Source: Cristatella mucedo (Eukaryota > Bryozoa > Phylactolaemata > Cristatellidae). Taken from it: a stretch of 62,000 nt of DNA. Below the pieces are notes generated by a model. That model had not been told where the DNA came from, did not search any database, and worked only from the letters and a program-made list of their open reading frames with translations. The DNA lies in the NCBI GenBank assembly GCA_009760855.2, contig WPIO01000099.1, positions 1 to 62,000 of the forward strand, written 5' to 3'. Positions 12,106-22,304 of the stretch are shown in pieces. How positions within the stretch are numbered: the first letter of the stretch is position 1; the number at the start of each line of letters is the position of its first letter. Made by a program: the position numbers and the translations under genes.

Positions 12106-12256
12106 ATAGCATCCTAAGAGAACTGAATCTCTATCCAATGTCTATCTATTACATAAGCTGCAGGGCTTGAGACTACACTTATGTCTTGAAAGGAGAGCAA
12201 CCTTGATCTCAGTCATCAAAGACAAGCACTTTAACCCCTGCCCAAGCAGGCTACTT
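12106..12256 (-). mobile_element. SINE2, diverged full-length copy
   Basis: From right to left: tRNA-like head (TAGCCTGCTTGGGCAGGGG, then TTAAAGTGCTTGTCTTTGAT), a weak B-box region (TCTCAAGCCCTGC), then the tail GATAGAGATTCAGTTCTCTT with GGATGCTATA. The outer-stem bases have decayed. Confidence 0.65.
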
Positions 12257-12699
12257 TGCAGAGGCACAAATGTGCTCAGTTTTTTTAGTGAAGAATGCTG
12301 AACTTGGCGCAGAAACGTTGGTCAAAATTATGGTCGCAGCATAGTCTTGAACTCTGGCCGAAGCCGGAAAGCACGACAGCCAATGATAAAAATAGAAAGA
12401 AATGATTGCCCTTCCAGAAACCAACTAATAACAAGCCCAGCCAAACTAATAACACGGCGGCTGGAATAGCAAGAAAGCCAATCGCAGCAAGCCACCCAGA
12501 CTAGCCTCTCTGATGTGTCTAAACGAATATTTTCTTTAGCAGCTGTGAAAATTTGGTGGGTCACCTGCTCTGCTAAACAATATGACAGCCTCTCTAGAAA
12601 CCAGCTATACCTCACCACACTAACCACATACACTAACTAACTAACATCTGCACTACCCACAAGCTGGGGGAACTGGTGAGAATTAGGTCGCTTTATATT
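12257..12699. other. Unassigned sequence
   Basis: No clear feature. A 101-codon minus frame (12328-12633) has no recognisable motif. Confidence 0.4.
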
Positions 12700-12945
12700 G
12701 CCTTGAGTTAACGGTCCTGAAGTGAAGCAGTAGTTTCAGAGTTTTTGGTGTACCCTCTCCGAAGGGTGGTAAGAGGCCAAGCTAAGCGACCCGAGGCTGA
12801 GCTGAGCTGAGGGGAAGCAGCTGAGTAGTAAGCACGTCGGATAAATAAGCCGAGTGCAGCAGGATAATGACGAGAACCAAAAAGTGAGTGACCAGACCTG
12901 AAATCAATGCACTGCTTGATGGGAAGCCAGTGCATTGATTCACAG
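12700..12945 (-). pseudogene. Non-LTR retrotransposon ORF2 C-terminus remnant (LINE-D)
   Basis: The minus-strand frame begins MHWLPIKQCIDF (about 12900-12935), matching the near-invariant LHWLPVK.RI.FK block after the reverse transcriptase of L2/CR1-type elements. Downstream SSASGRLAWPLTTLR resembles the RS.S...L.vPrtrl block. The middle does not follow LINE-A, so it is a diverged or separate lineage. No (ATT)n end is visible next to it. Confidence 0.55.
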
Positions 12946-13317
12946 AGCCAGCTCAGTGAGAAGTGATAAAATGCGTGCAGTTGCTAAGTTCAAGACAGAA
13001 TATTCTCTGCTTGGCCCATCTAGCCATCCAATGCGGTTTTCCTTATTTTAGCTGTTATCTAGATAAGGAAAATAGTATTTCTATTATTACTATTACTGCT
13101 CTTGACTCGAATTATTTCAGCATTATTCAAGTACTTAAAGTGCTTCAGTTAACCACAAAATATGGTACGAAAAAATGTGTTGTTCACAGGAAAACTGTTG
13201 CTGCAAGACCTTGCAGCAGCTTTTGCAGCCATTGAAAAAGACACTGCTTATCAGGCAAAAACCGAGGTGGCAGGCTAGAGCTACCTGGACCGACACGGCA
13301 GCTGAATTTTACTTCAA

Positions 13318-13402
13318 TACGATTGGCTGATTCATCGGCCTAATTTTATATAAGAGGAAGGCAAACCTCGGAGGCTGTCGCTACGGCTTGCAATGGGTAT
13401 AA
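13318..13402 (-). mobile_element. SINE1 3' fragment
   Basis: The plus-strand reading GGCTGATTCATCGGCCTAAT and TTTATATAAGAGGAAGGC is the complement of the SINE1 3' body. It lies directly beside another copy in the same orientation, so the two form a tandem pair of insertions. Confidence 0.55.
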
Positions 13403-13411
13403 AAAGTAAAG

Positions 13412-13582
13412 GTCGGCTGATTAAACAGCCTCATTTCTATAGTAATAAACGAGCTGCAGCTGCTATCACTCACACTTGCAGTGAGCAAATCAAGATTGAC
13501 AACTGCAGGAAAGGAAACCACGACCTGGGTTATGTCGACTACAGCTAGCTCTTTATCCTTGCACAAAAACCCAGCCGCAGGG
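13412..13582 (-). mobile_element. SINE1, diverged
   Basis: The plus strand carries CGGCTGATTAAACAGCCTCA, then TTTCTATAGTAATAAACGAG and GCTATCACT...CTTGCAGTGAG. These match the complement of the SINE1 tail and internal hairpin. Head and B-box (near 13520-13535) are barely recognisable. Confidence 0.65.
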
Positions 13583-13595
13583 CACGAAAAGGCTC

Positions 13596-14256
13596 ATCTC
13601 TCTCTCTCTCTTTCTCTCTCCCTCTCCCATCTTGCTCTCTATCTCCCCCTCTTATTCTTACTCTCTCGTTCGTCTCGCTTCTCTCTCTCCGTCTCCTCTC
13701 TACTCTCTCTCTCTCTCCCCTCACTATCTCTCTCTCTCCCTTGTCGTGCTCCCTTTTTTCCTCCTTACTTTCTCTCCCAAACTTTTACTCACTCACTCCT
13801 TCCCTCTCTTCCTCCTCTCTCCCCACTTTCCTGTCTCTCCTTCCTTCTACTCGTCCTACTCTCTCTCGCTTCTCTCTCTTCCTCCCTCCTTTGCTCTTCC
13901 TCTCCTTCCCTCCCTCCCTTCTCTTTATCTCTACCCTCTTACTTCGTGCTCTCCTCTCTCCTTCTTCTTTCCCCTCCCTCTCTTTCTCTCTCCTCTCTCT
14001 CTCTCTCCATCTTCCCTTCTCTCTTTCTCCGCTCCTCCTCTCCTCCTGCTCTCTCTCTCCCTCCTCCTCTGACCTTTCTCTCTTTCTCTCTCTCCTCTCC
14101 GTCTTACTCAACTCCCCCCCGTCTCCTGTCTCTTGTCCTCTCTTCCTCTCTCTCCCTCTCCTTCTCCTCCCCCTCTCCCTCATCGTCCTCCGCTCCTCTT
14201 CCCTCGCTCTCACTCGCTCCTTCATCTCCTACCTCTCTCATCCTCTGGCACCCCCT
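13596..14256 (+). repeat. Polypyrimidine (CT-rich) tract, about 0.66 kb
   Basis: The plus strand is nearly all C and T with rare A and G. Frames of up to 260 codons (Ser/Leu/Pro-rich on plus, Arg/Glu-rich on minus) arise because few stop codons can form. They overlap in several frames and are not genes. Confidence 0.97.
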
Positions 14257-14359
14257 TGGATAGACCTAAAGCTGTATGCCACCGAAGGTTCCAGCTACGA
14301 AAAATCTGACGGCCTCTATGAACAACTGGACTGTAATCTAATTACCTAGAGAGAAGAGG

Positions 14360-14492
14360 GTTAGGCTATTGACAGCCTCATTTATATAGCAACAGAAGAG
14401 ACATAAGACTATCACTCTGCTTGCAGTGGCCAAAATACGCTCAAGCCCGCCACCCGGGTCAAGAAGAGAGAGCACCTTGCCCCTCATCAGAA
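14360..14492 (-). mobile_element. SINE1 copy
   Basis: The plus strand shows AGGCTATTGACAGCCTCATT, TATATAGCAACAGAAGAG, then GACTATCACTCTGCTTGCAG and a degraded B-box/tRNA region to AGAGCACCTTGCCCC. It abuts the polypyrimidine tract. Confidence 0.65.
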
Positions 14493-14878
14493 ACAAGTGC
14501 TAAAGATCACGAGCCACCATTCCTAGAATCCTCTGGAGTTTGACCTGCCTACCTCATAACCCCTTCCTGGGAGGAGGGGCAACCAGAGGTGGGTTTAGTG
14601 TACTACAGAGTGGGGGGTGAGGGCTAATGGGGACTCCCACCTCGGCAGTAAGCCTCAGGTTGGTTTAACTCAAGCTGAAAACCTAGCACACGTTGCGACA
14701 GCCCCTAGTCTGGGCAGCTCACGGGGATATGGGCATGTACAGATAGAGCAGAGTCTCCACGTAGTGCGACAGTTGAGAGTTAGGACCTAAAACTCATTTG
14801 TACTTGCTAACGCCTGTGCACGAACACGTGTAAATTCTTCACTGTTTGCATGACAATGGATTAGAGGCCCAAGCCGTC
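14493..14878. other. Unassigned sequence
   Basis: No recognisable element. GGGG-containing runs occur at about 14565-14650. Confidence 0.4.
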
Positions 14879-14879
14879 A

Positions 14880-15095
14880 GCTCGTGCCTCGTGGTAAGTC
14901 TTCACCGTGACGGCAAACGCGATCAGGTCAAGTTGCTTTTTTCACGACCCACAATCCCCACCGGTACCCAGGCAGTGAGTTCGAATCCTGCGCTAGGCGC
15001 TCCTTTAAGCGGCGCTGATAGCCGCAAAGGCCATTTCTTCTGCTGCCGCTATAAAAAAGTGGCTGTTAGATCAGCTGGTGTTTTTTTATAATCTA
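14880..15095 (+). mobile_element. SINE1 with internal insertion
   Basis: The head GCCTCGTGGTAAGTC, the B-box GAGTTCGAATCCTGCG (14979-14994), and the body GGCGCTGATAGCCGCAAAGG, CTGCCGCTATAAAAAAGTGG and TTAGATCAGCTGG are all present. The head-to-B-box distance is longer than in the 61 kb copy because of a duplicated or inserted segment at about 14905-14970. Confidence 0.75.
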
Positions 15096-16597
15096 TTGTC
15101 TACCCCCCCCCCCCTAGTCACTTATTTATATATGTTTTGAGTATTGTGCGGTCAGCTCCAGTTTTTAGTCCGTGACGTTACTGTTGAGTGTTTCGTCAGT
15201 GCGCCAGTGCCGTGGCTGTCTTTGAGTTTGTTTGCTTTTAGTTACTATTGCTTGCAACCCACCATATAGTTGTGCTTACCAGTTTGATCTGAGCGATTTT
15301 GCATGTCCTTGTCTTGTTCCGTATTTTTTTTCAGGGAGAAAAACTATGCCACGACCCGGTCAACTCTGGGTCCATTTCGTGTCAGTCGAAAAACTGCAGC
15401 GTTTTTAACTGAAAACCTACCCCTAGCTCGCTCGTGGACAAAGTCAGGGCACAACTCCTGCTCCTTCGTTTTGGCGGACAGGCCCCGAGGGTCTGCCGAT
15501 CCGGTGCATCGGTCGAGCAGGACCCCCACTGACCCTTGGCCCCAAGCTTAGGCGTTACCGGTTACCTTTCCTTGCCTCACACAGCCCGTGTTAACCACTC
15601 CATGGGACTACTCTCCCCCCACCCGCCTACATGGGCGATTCCATTTATGCTTGTCACTTTTCTCACAAAGGTAACGCTTGCCCTACCCTAGTTCTACAGA
15701 AGTGGTGAATGTCAGCATGCCAATTTATCTCAGACTGACCCCCGCCACACAGAAGAAACAAGAGCTACAAAAAGTGCAAAGCAAGTGCGTCTTCGGACCA
15801 CTTTTAGTTTTGTTCTGCCATTGTCGCGCGTCTTTAAATGACATACAATTACCAAGTTAATCATCATGACAAACCACTCTGACGCCCGGTGTGAATGCGT
15901 GAAACCCAGTCCGTGTTTTGGTTGTTGTGTGAAAAACGGGTCCAAGATTCTACTTCAGAGGGGCACCACGTATCATCGATCGGCAAAACAAAAGTGGACT
16001 GCCCATCGACGGTTGCAAGCTCTGATGATTTTCGACAGAGGGGCAGAGGCCATGGCTCCACAATCGTCGGCCATGAGCATAAACTTGACCCAACCACGTT
16101 TTCACGATAGCAAAGGGAAATAAGAAACTTGCGGTATCTTACTTTAAAAACGGTCAGACACCCAGACTTTAAAGGGCAGGCAAAGGTTGTGTGTACATCA
16201 GAACATTGCACTCCTAGCGATTCATGAGGTCGGGCCAACGCGCAGGCTGACTTGCTTGCTGCTGCCACGTAGACTATCTCGAGTTTCGAGATCGTGCCAA
16301 CTCTGCCTCAAGCTCACGTGCACTCTCTAGCCAGCCACGTTCAACCCATCCAACCGCACGGTAAATGTCAAAGGCCATGCTTCACAGATTACGGCCAACT
16401 CTAGAGAAGCTGCGGTGCAACGAGAGAGCATGAAGCCCACTGTGCTAAAAGCATAGAAAGCAAGGACAGCCGAGCTTTTGAGTCGCAGCTCATTTAATAA
16501 AACGTGCTTGCACTTCTCGACCGAAGTCATGGGTTCGTTCCTGCAGTGTACAGTCCAGCATTGCCTACTGCAAGCAAGGCGATAGCTGCTATGGCTC
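15096..16597. other. Unassigned sequence with weak coding hints
   Basis: AT/GC-balanced stretch without SINE or LINE copies. It contains a 12-base C run (15103-15114), a good splice-acceptor-like site (T-rich run ending TTTCAG at 15333) and short frames on both strands. The longest is minus 15864-16268, 134 codons, not recognised. Confidence 0.4.
15346..15408 (+). pseudogene. Possible BED zinc-finger start of a transposase, truncated
   Basis: Just downstream of an acceptor-like TTTTTTTTCAG, an ATG opens the 20-residue peptide MPRPGQLWVHFVSVEKLQRF and then a stop. The arrangement basic-Pro-...-W..F resembles the first strand of BED zinc fingers, which often begin hAT-type transposases. The expected C..C and later HxxxH residues are not visible in this frame. 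No terminal inverted repeats were found. I regard this as a weak hint only. Confidence 0.2.
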
Positions 16598-19500
16598 TCT
16601 GTCTCTGTCTGCCTGTCTCTGTCTGTCTGTCTGTCTCTGTCTGTCTCTGTCTGTCTCTGTCTGTCCTAATCTCATCTCTGTTGTAGTCTCTGTCTGTCTG
16701 TCTGTCTGGTGCTGTATGTCTGTCTGTATGTCTCGCTCTTCTCTCTCTCTATCTATCTCCTTCCCCTCTCTCTTTCCGTTCCTCATCTCTTTCTCCCCTT
16801 GGCTCTGTCCTCTCTCTCCTCTCTCTCTCCCTCTTTTCTCTCTCCCCTCTTTCTCCGCTCTTTCCCCCTTTCTCCTTCCTCTTTCCTTTGCTCTGCTTCT
16901 CTCTCTTCTTTTCTCGCATCTCTTTCCCTTTTCTTGGCGCTGCTGATCCCCCTCTCCCTCGTCTCTCCTTCTTCTCTTTCTCCCCCCCCCCCTGTTTCCC
17001 TTGTCTTTCTCTCTTCCTCCTCATCTTCGGCTCTCTCTTTCGTGTCTCTCTCTTTCCGTTTCTTCCCTTGTCCTCTTCTTTGTTCTCCTTCCGCACTTTC
17101 TCATTTCTTTCTCTCTCTTTCTGCTTTCTTGCTCTGTCCTCTCCTCCGTTCTCTCTCCTCTCGTCTGTCTCTGTCTCTCCTCTCTCTCTGTCTCTTTGTC
17201 TCTGCTTCTGTCTCTGCCCTCTCCCTCTCTGTCTTCTCTTGTCTGCTCTCGTCTCACTATCTCTCTTCCTCTCTCTTTTGCTCTCTGCTGCTTGTGGTTC
17301 CTTATTCTCTCTTTCCCCTTCCCTGCTGTCTCTTCCCTTCTCTCTTGCTCCTTGTCTTCTTCTCTCTTTTCTCTGGTCCTCTGTGTACTCCCTTTTGTCG
17401 CTCTCTTCCCTTTTGCTCTATCTCTCTGTGTCCTCTTTTCTTCGTCTCTCTTTGTCCTTCTCCTCGTTGTCTTTCCTCCCTATCTCCTCTCTTGTCTTCC
17501 TTGCTTGCTCTCTCTCTCTCTTTTATCTCACTTTCTCTCTATCTCTCCCCCTGTCTCTTTTGCTCTGCTTGTCTCGTCTTCTTCTCTCCCTCTTTCCTCT
17601 ACCTCACTTCTCTCTCTCTCTTTCTCCTGTGCCCCTGTCTCTCTCACTCTTGTCTCTCTTTCTCTCTTTGTTTTGCTCCTTTCTCTCCCTTCTCTTTCCC
17701 CTTGCCCCGTCTCCCGTCTTCTTTGTTCTTGCTCCTTTTCTGCTCTCTCCTCTCTTTTCTCCGCTTTGCTCTCTCTCTTTGTCTTCTCTTCTTTCTGTCT
17801 GTCTCTCTCTCTTTCTTCTCGCCTCGTCTTATATCTGTTCGTCTTTTCCTCTCCTCTTTTGTTCTTTCTACTTTATCCTCCCTTTCTTGTTGTATTTGAA
17901 AAACAAAACCCTCTCTACTTTTCTTGCTTCTGTGCCTCTGTCTCTCTCGTCTCTCCTCCTCGCTTCTCTCTCTCTCTCTTCCTTATCCATCATTCACTTT
18001 TGTCCTACTTTCTCTCTCTCTCTTGGCTTCTGTCCTCTCTCTGCTATATCTCTCTCTTCTGTCTCTGTCTCTCTTCTTGGTCTGCTGGTCTCATCTTCTT
18101 TGTCTATCGTCTCCTCCTCCATCTCTCGTCGGTCTCTCCTGCTGTTGCTGTCTCTCTCTCCTCTCTCTCGGCTCTGTCCTCTCGCTCCTCTCTTTCCCCT
18201 TGCTCGTGTCTCATTTTCCCTTTTCTCTCTCCCTCTCTTTCTCTCTTCCTCTCTCTTTCCTTTCTTGTTCCCCTTGCTCTGTCCTCTCTCCCTGTCTCTC
18301 TGCTCTCCTCCCTCTCTCGTCTCTCTCCTCTCCGTCTTCACTTGTCTCTCTACTTCACTTTTCTCTCGCTCTTTCCTTGCTCTGTCTCTCTCCTCCTTCC
18401 TCTCCTCTCTCTGTCCTCTCTCTCTCACTGCTGTCTCTCCTCCCTCCCATCTTTCTTCTTCTTTTCTCCTCCTCGTTCCCCTTCGTATCTTTCTTTCAAG
18501 GGCCTCTGCTGTCTCTCTCTCGCTCTCTCTCCTCCCCTCCTTTTCCCCCTTGCTCTGTCTCTCTCCTCTTCCTCCTTCTGCTTGGGCTGGGGTTGCTCTG
18601 TGTCCTTCTGTCCTTCTCTTTCGCTTTTTCTGTCGCGGCTGTCTCGCTCTTTTCCTCTCTTATCGCTTCTGTCTCTCTCTTCTCGGTCTCCCCTCTCCTT
18701 TCTCTCTGCTCCTGCTTCCTGGTCCTCTCTTTCTTTTTCTGGTCCATCAATTTCTCATCTGGTCGCTTTTGGGGTGTCTCTTCTTCGACTTTCTCTCGTC
18801 TCTGTCCTCTGCTGTCGCTGTCTTGTTTGTGCTTCTTTGCTGCTCTTTCTGTCTCTGCTTCGGTCTTGCTCATGGGTCTGTCTTTCCTCTCTCTCTCGTA
18901 TGTCGCTTCTTTCTTGTCCCCCCCCTTCCCCCCCCCCTTTTCTTTCTCTCTCTGTTTCCGTGTCTCTGTCGCTTTTCTTCAATCACTGTCGCTCTTTCCG
19001 CTCATCCTTTTCTCTTTCCCTTTCTCCTTCTCCCATCGATCTTTTCTTCCTTCTGTTCTGCTCTGTTCTTTCTCTCTCTCGTCTTCTTCTCTCTCCTCTT
19101 CTTCCTGGTCTCCTCTCTTCCTTCGTCTCTTCTTGGTCTCTCTCCTCTTCTCTCTCTTCCTTCTCTCCTCTCTTTCCTTGGCTCTTATCTCACTTTCTCT
19201 TTCTTGCTGGTTTTCCCTTCCTCTGGTCTCTTCCTTTGCTCGTCCTGTGTCTTCTTGTGTCTCGTCTCCGTCTCTTTCTTTTCCTTTTCTCTCACCCTCT
19301 CTCCTGGCTGGCCCTCTGGTCTCCTTCCTATTTTTTTCCTTCTCTCCCTCTCTTTCTCTTTCTCTTTCTGTACCCCCTCTTCTATCTCTCTCTGTCCTTT
19401 CTCTCTTTCCTTTTCGCTCTTCTGTCTATCCCTACCTTTCTCTCATCTCGTTTCTCCTCTGTACTCGCAGCCCTGTTCTCCTACTCTTTTCGTCTCTCTT

Positions 19501-20000
19501 TCCTCTCTTCGTCTCTTTCCCTTGTCCTCTCTCCTGCGCGCTTTCCCCTGTCTCGTTGCTCTCCTTCTCTCTCTCCCTTTCTGTCCCTGTCTGCCTCTCA
19601 TTTTTCTCTCTCTGCTGATCGCTGTCTCGGTCCTCTTTCTGTCGGTCTCTCCTCTCTGTCTCTCTCTGTCTCTCTCTGTCTCTGTCTCTGTCTGTCTCTC
19701 CATCTCGCTTCTCTCTGCTGTCTCTCTCCTCGTCTGTCCTGTCTCTGTTCTGTCGCTGTCTCTCGTCTTATCTCTCTCTACTCTCCCGCTCTGTCCCTCT
19801 CTCTGTCTCTCTCTCTGTCCTGCTGTCTCTTGTCTCTCCTCTGTCTCTCTCTCTCTCTCTGTCTCTCTCTCTGTCTCTCTCTCCCTATCTCTCTCTGGCT
19901 GTCTCTCCCTCTGTGCCTCTCTCCTGTCTCTCTCTCTGTCTCTCTGCTCTCTTCTCTCTGTCCTCTCTCTCTGTGCTGTACCTCTCTCTCTCTCTTCTCT

Positions 20001-20039
<39 letters not shown>

Positions 20040-20253
20040 TCTCTATCTCTCTCTCCCCCGCTTGCTCACTGTCTCTCTCTCTCTCCCTCTCTCTCTCTCT
20101 TTCTCTCCTCTCTGTGTCTGTCTCTCACTGTCCTCTCTGTCTCTCGTCGTCTTCTTGTCTCTGTCTCTTCTCTGTCTGTCTCTCTCTCTCTTATCGCTCT
20201 CTCTCTCTCTCTCTCTCATCTCCCTGCTCTCTCCTCTCCCTCTCCCTCTCCCC

Positions 20254-20341
<88 letters not shown>

Positions 20342-20348
20342 ATCACTC
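16598..20348 (+). repeat. 3.75 kb polypyrimidine tract almost lacking A
   Basis: The plus strand is almost entirely C and T with interspersed G and very few A. The left part mixes CTGTCTGT and TCTC units. The middle is a degenerate pyrimidine mosaic in which a CCTTGCTCTGTCTCTCTCCTC-like segment (here CCTTGCTCTGTC) recurs, for example near 18268, 18375 and 18549. The right part (about 19640-20335) becomes regular TCTC/CTGTCT and ends as pure (TC)n. Stop codons on either strand require an A on this strand, so frames over 1,100 codons stay open in more than one register. They encode low-complexity Ser/Leu/Cys/Phe strings and are not genes. Confidence 0.97.
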
Positions 20349-20902
20349 CCCGTCTTGGCATGGCAGTTTTGACTGCTGATAGATAGTGGCTATTGCTTGC
20401 ACGTGAGAAAGCAACATTTCCGAACTTGGCTCAACCCCAACCAGCTCCAAGGGAGAGCGATCATGCTAGGCCTTGCACGGTGGTCGGCTACATTATTTTT
20501 TAAACCAAGCGGTTGTTCTTGCAGGTGTGAGGCTCTGACGAACGACTAATTGAATGCTCTGCTTCTTATTACCTGGCAAAGTGACTGTCATAGATCGGTC
20601 GCCGGCCAACCACCAGCACTCTTTCCAACCGTCGATAGTTGCTAGCATAAAGGAAATCTTCGTCAGTGCAGATGGTAATGCAATGACCAGAAATGGAGCT
20701 CGGCCACTGCTACTTGAGAAGAATGATGCGATCGACAGGCTTGTGAACAGTGCTATATTTAGGCAAACATTCTCACGGAAACGTTGGCCGAAAATTAGCT
20801 CTCAGTGGACCGCATTAATGGCCCCCCTCGATCTGGCTAGAATATACTGCACAGGTTTACCGAGAGGAGCCCGGTGACAGCAAAAGCGCTTGTGGTCAAC
20901 AT
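20349..20902. other. Unassigned sequence
   Basis: Contains a 107-codon plus-strand frame (20554-20877) beginning MLCFLLPGKVTVIDRS. I do not recognise it. It ends just before a SINE2 copy. No splice or promoter evidence supports it. Confidence 0.35.
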
Positions 20903-20982
20903 GCCGAGCTGGTTTGGTCTAGCGGTTAAGGTGCTCGCCCCGACTAAGGTCTGACCGACTGAGGTCGTGAGCTCCGAGGCAT
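20903..20982 (+). mobile_element. SINE2, 5' half (interrupted copy)
   Basis: tRNA-like head GCCGAGCTGGTTTGGTCTAG with A-box TGGTCTAGCGGTTAAGG (20915-20931), followed by GTGCTCGCCCCGACTAAGGT and the B-box region GTCGTGAGCTCCGAGGCAT. The copy is broken at AGGCAT (20977-20982) by a LINE and resumes at 21222. Confidence 0.85.
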
Positions 20983-21221
20983 AATAATAATAATAATAAT
21001 ATTGCACTTGATACAGCGCCCTCAGATAAATTAATCTCTTTCTAGGCGCTTTACATTTGCTGCAAAGTGATACGCAATAGAATAGTAAGTAAAATCATGC
21101 TTGAAAAACAAACAAAATGAATAACATGGTTAGGGGTTACATGCACTGGGTCAGCATGCAAATGTGGTTAGTGGCAGCATGAACAGTGTCAGCACGCATA
21201 AGCACATCGAGGACGAATCAC
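20983..21221 (-). mobile_element. LINE-A 3' end inserted into SINE2
   Basis: The plus strand runs from the (AAT)n tail through the complement of the tail hairpin (CAGCGCCCTCAGATAA, then TCTCTTTCTAGGCGCTTTAC at about 21031-21050) and the 3' untranslated region with CATGCACTGGGTCAGCATGC. It is 5'-truncated at 21221. AGGCAT occurs on both sides (20977-20982 and 21222-21227), a 6-bp target-site duplication. The interrupted SINE2 rejoins perfectly across it. Confidence 0.88.
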
Positions 21222-21292
21222 AGGCATGTGTGAAGCACCTGAATAGAGATTCTAGAAGTTCTCTGTGGGTGCTATATAAATGAATATATAAA
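21222..21292 (+). mobile_element. SINE2, 3' half (interrupted copy)
   Basis: Starts at the duplicated AGGCAT and continues TGTGTGAAGCACCTGAATAG, then the tail GTTCTCTGTGGGTGCTATAT. The outer stem here is GCACC/GGTGC, a matched double change relative to GCGCC/GGCGC. Confidence 0.85.
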
Positions 21293-21443
21293 GATATAAA
21301 TATATATAATAATAAATAATATAATATATAATATAATAATATAATATAATAAATATAATAATAATAATAATATAATATAATATAATAAATAATAAATATA
21401 TAATATAAATATATAAATGAATCGTTATTCATTATTATTATCC
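21293..21443. repeat. AT-rich expansion of SINE2 tail
   Basis: About 150 bases of ATA, AAT and TATAA units directly after the SINE2 copy. It probably grew from the SINE's TATA-rich terminus. Confidence 0.8.
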
Positions 21444-21927
21444 AAACCGGAGAGAGACAGAGACTGTCTGTTTGCCAGTCGATGAGACGCTTGTTGCATG
21501 CTCTTCACTCGCTAACAACGGCCTACCTAGCCGAGCTTCTTGCTCGTCCAGTGACTGTCCAGCTCTAGCAGCGACTCCTCCTCTGCATCTGGCCATCTCG
21601 CTGCCCCTAGACTAAACTAAACTAAACTAACCTCTTCTGGTGATCGAGCAGTTAGCTCGCACTTACTCTGGAGTTCTGACCTTTGCCACCATCCCACCAG
21701 CACGTACTCTGAAGTTCTGACCTTTGCCACCATCCCACCATCTGATCTTTCAAGTTTCAGCTAAAGACGCTTCTGCTTCGGTCAACTTGCCCTTTGCTCT
21801 CAGTGAACTTGTCTGCTCTCTTTACGGTGGGCTTTCCCTGGGCACCTGCGCATATTTCTCTCCAGGATTGGCTACGAGCGTGCTCATGTCCGCTTTTCGC
21901 TCGCTGGCCTGAGCGTGATATTCGTAT
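21444..21927. other. Unassigned sequence with a short tandem duplication
   Basis: Contains an (ACTAA)n patch at about 21611-21629 and a 41-bp direct duplication (TACTCTGGAGTTCTGACCTT and following bases; copies start at 21664 and 21705). No gene recognised. Confidence 0.5.
21664..21745. repeat. 41-bp tandem duplication, 2 copies
   Basis: Units start at 21664 and 21705. They share TACTCTGRAGTTCTGACC and then TTTGCCACCATCCCACCA with one or two differences. Confidence 0.8.
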
Positions 21928-21986
21928 GCTTTTGCATACCAAAAGAGGCAGTTTAATCAGCTAGGATTTATCTACTTATTTATTTA
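21928..21986 (+). mobile_element. SINE1 3' fragment
   Basis: CATACCAAAAGAGGCAGTTT, then AATCAGCTAGGATTTATC and (ATTT)n match the SINE1 end. The head is absent (5' truncation). Confidence 0.75.
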
Positions 21987-22046
21987 CCCGATATTCATCT
22001 CGCTTGCACTTGGTTAGCGAAACTCTTGCAGCAAGTTGTAAAGAGT

Positions 22047-22304
22047 TGATAGATATCAAGTTCTCTTAGACCCCTACACAAACGACGAATCATTGGTATT
22101 ATCTTACTCTGACGCCTGGTGTTACGAGTCTGATAGATATTAAGTTCTCTTAGAGCCCTACACAAACGACAAATCATTGGTAATATCTTACTCTGGCGCC
22201 CGGTGTTACGAGTCTGATATGTATTAAGTTCTCTTAGAGCCCTATACAAACGACAAATCCTTGGTATTATCTTACTCTGACGCCTGGAGTTACGAGTCTG
22301 AAAA
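22047..22304. repeat. 84-bp tandem array seeded by a SINE2/LINE tail
   Basis: Units start at 22047, 22131 and 22215, with the next unit breaking off after 22299, so the period is exactly 84 bp. Each unit contains ATTAAGTTCTCTTAGAGCCC followed by TAYACAAACGA, close to the SINE2 tail ATTAAGTTCTCTTAGGGCGC and TATACAAAT. The rest is unrelated spacer (TTGGTATTATCTTACTCTGA and so on). Because 84 is divisible by 3, the minus strand reads a 28-residue peptide repeat around RALRELNIYQTRN. I consider that incidental. Confidence 0.85.

Noticed and set aside
13481-14349. Frames of 146-260 codons in the 13.6-14.3 kb tract
   Set aside because: Same composition artefact: low-complexity products in overlapping frames on both strands.
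15864-16268. 134-codon minus frame as a gene
   Set aside because: No recognisable motif. The opposite strand is also open over much of the stretch.
16888-20379. Frames of more than 1,100 codons on the plus strand
   Set aside because: They are Ser/Leu/Cys/Phe strings from a pyrimidine tract almost without A, open in several overlapping registers at once. No domain, signal or codon structure supports a protein.
21995-22249. A 28-residue repeat protein on the minus strand
   Set aside because: The array contains a retrotransposon tail and its period just happens to be divisible by three. Outside the array the frame has no support.
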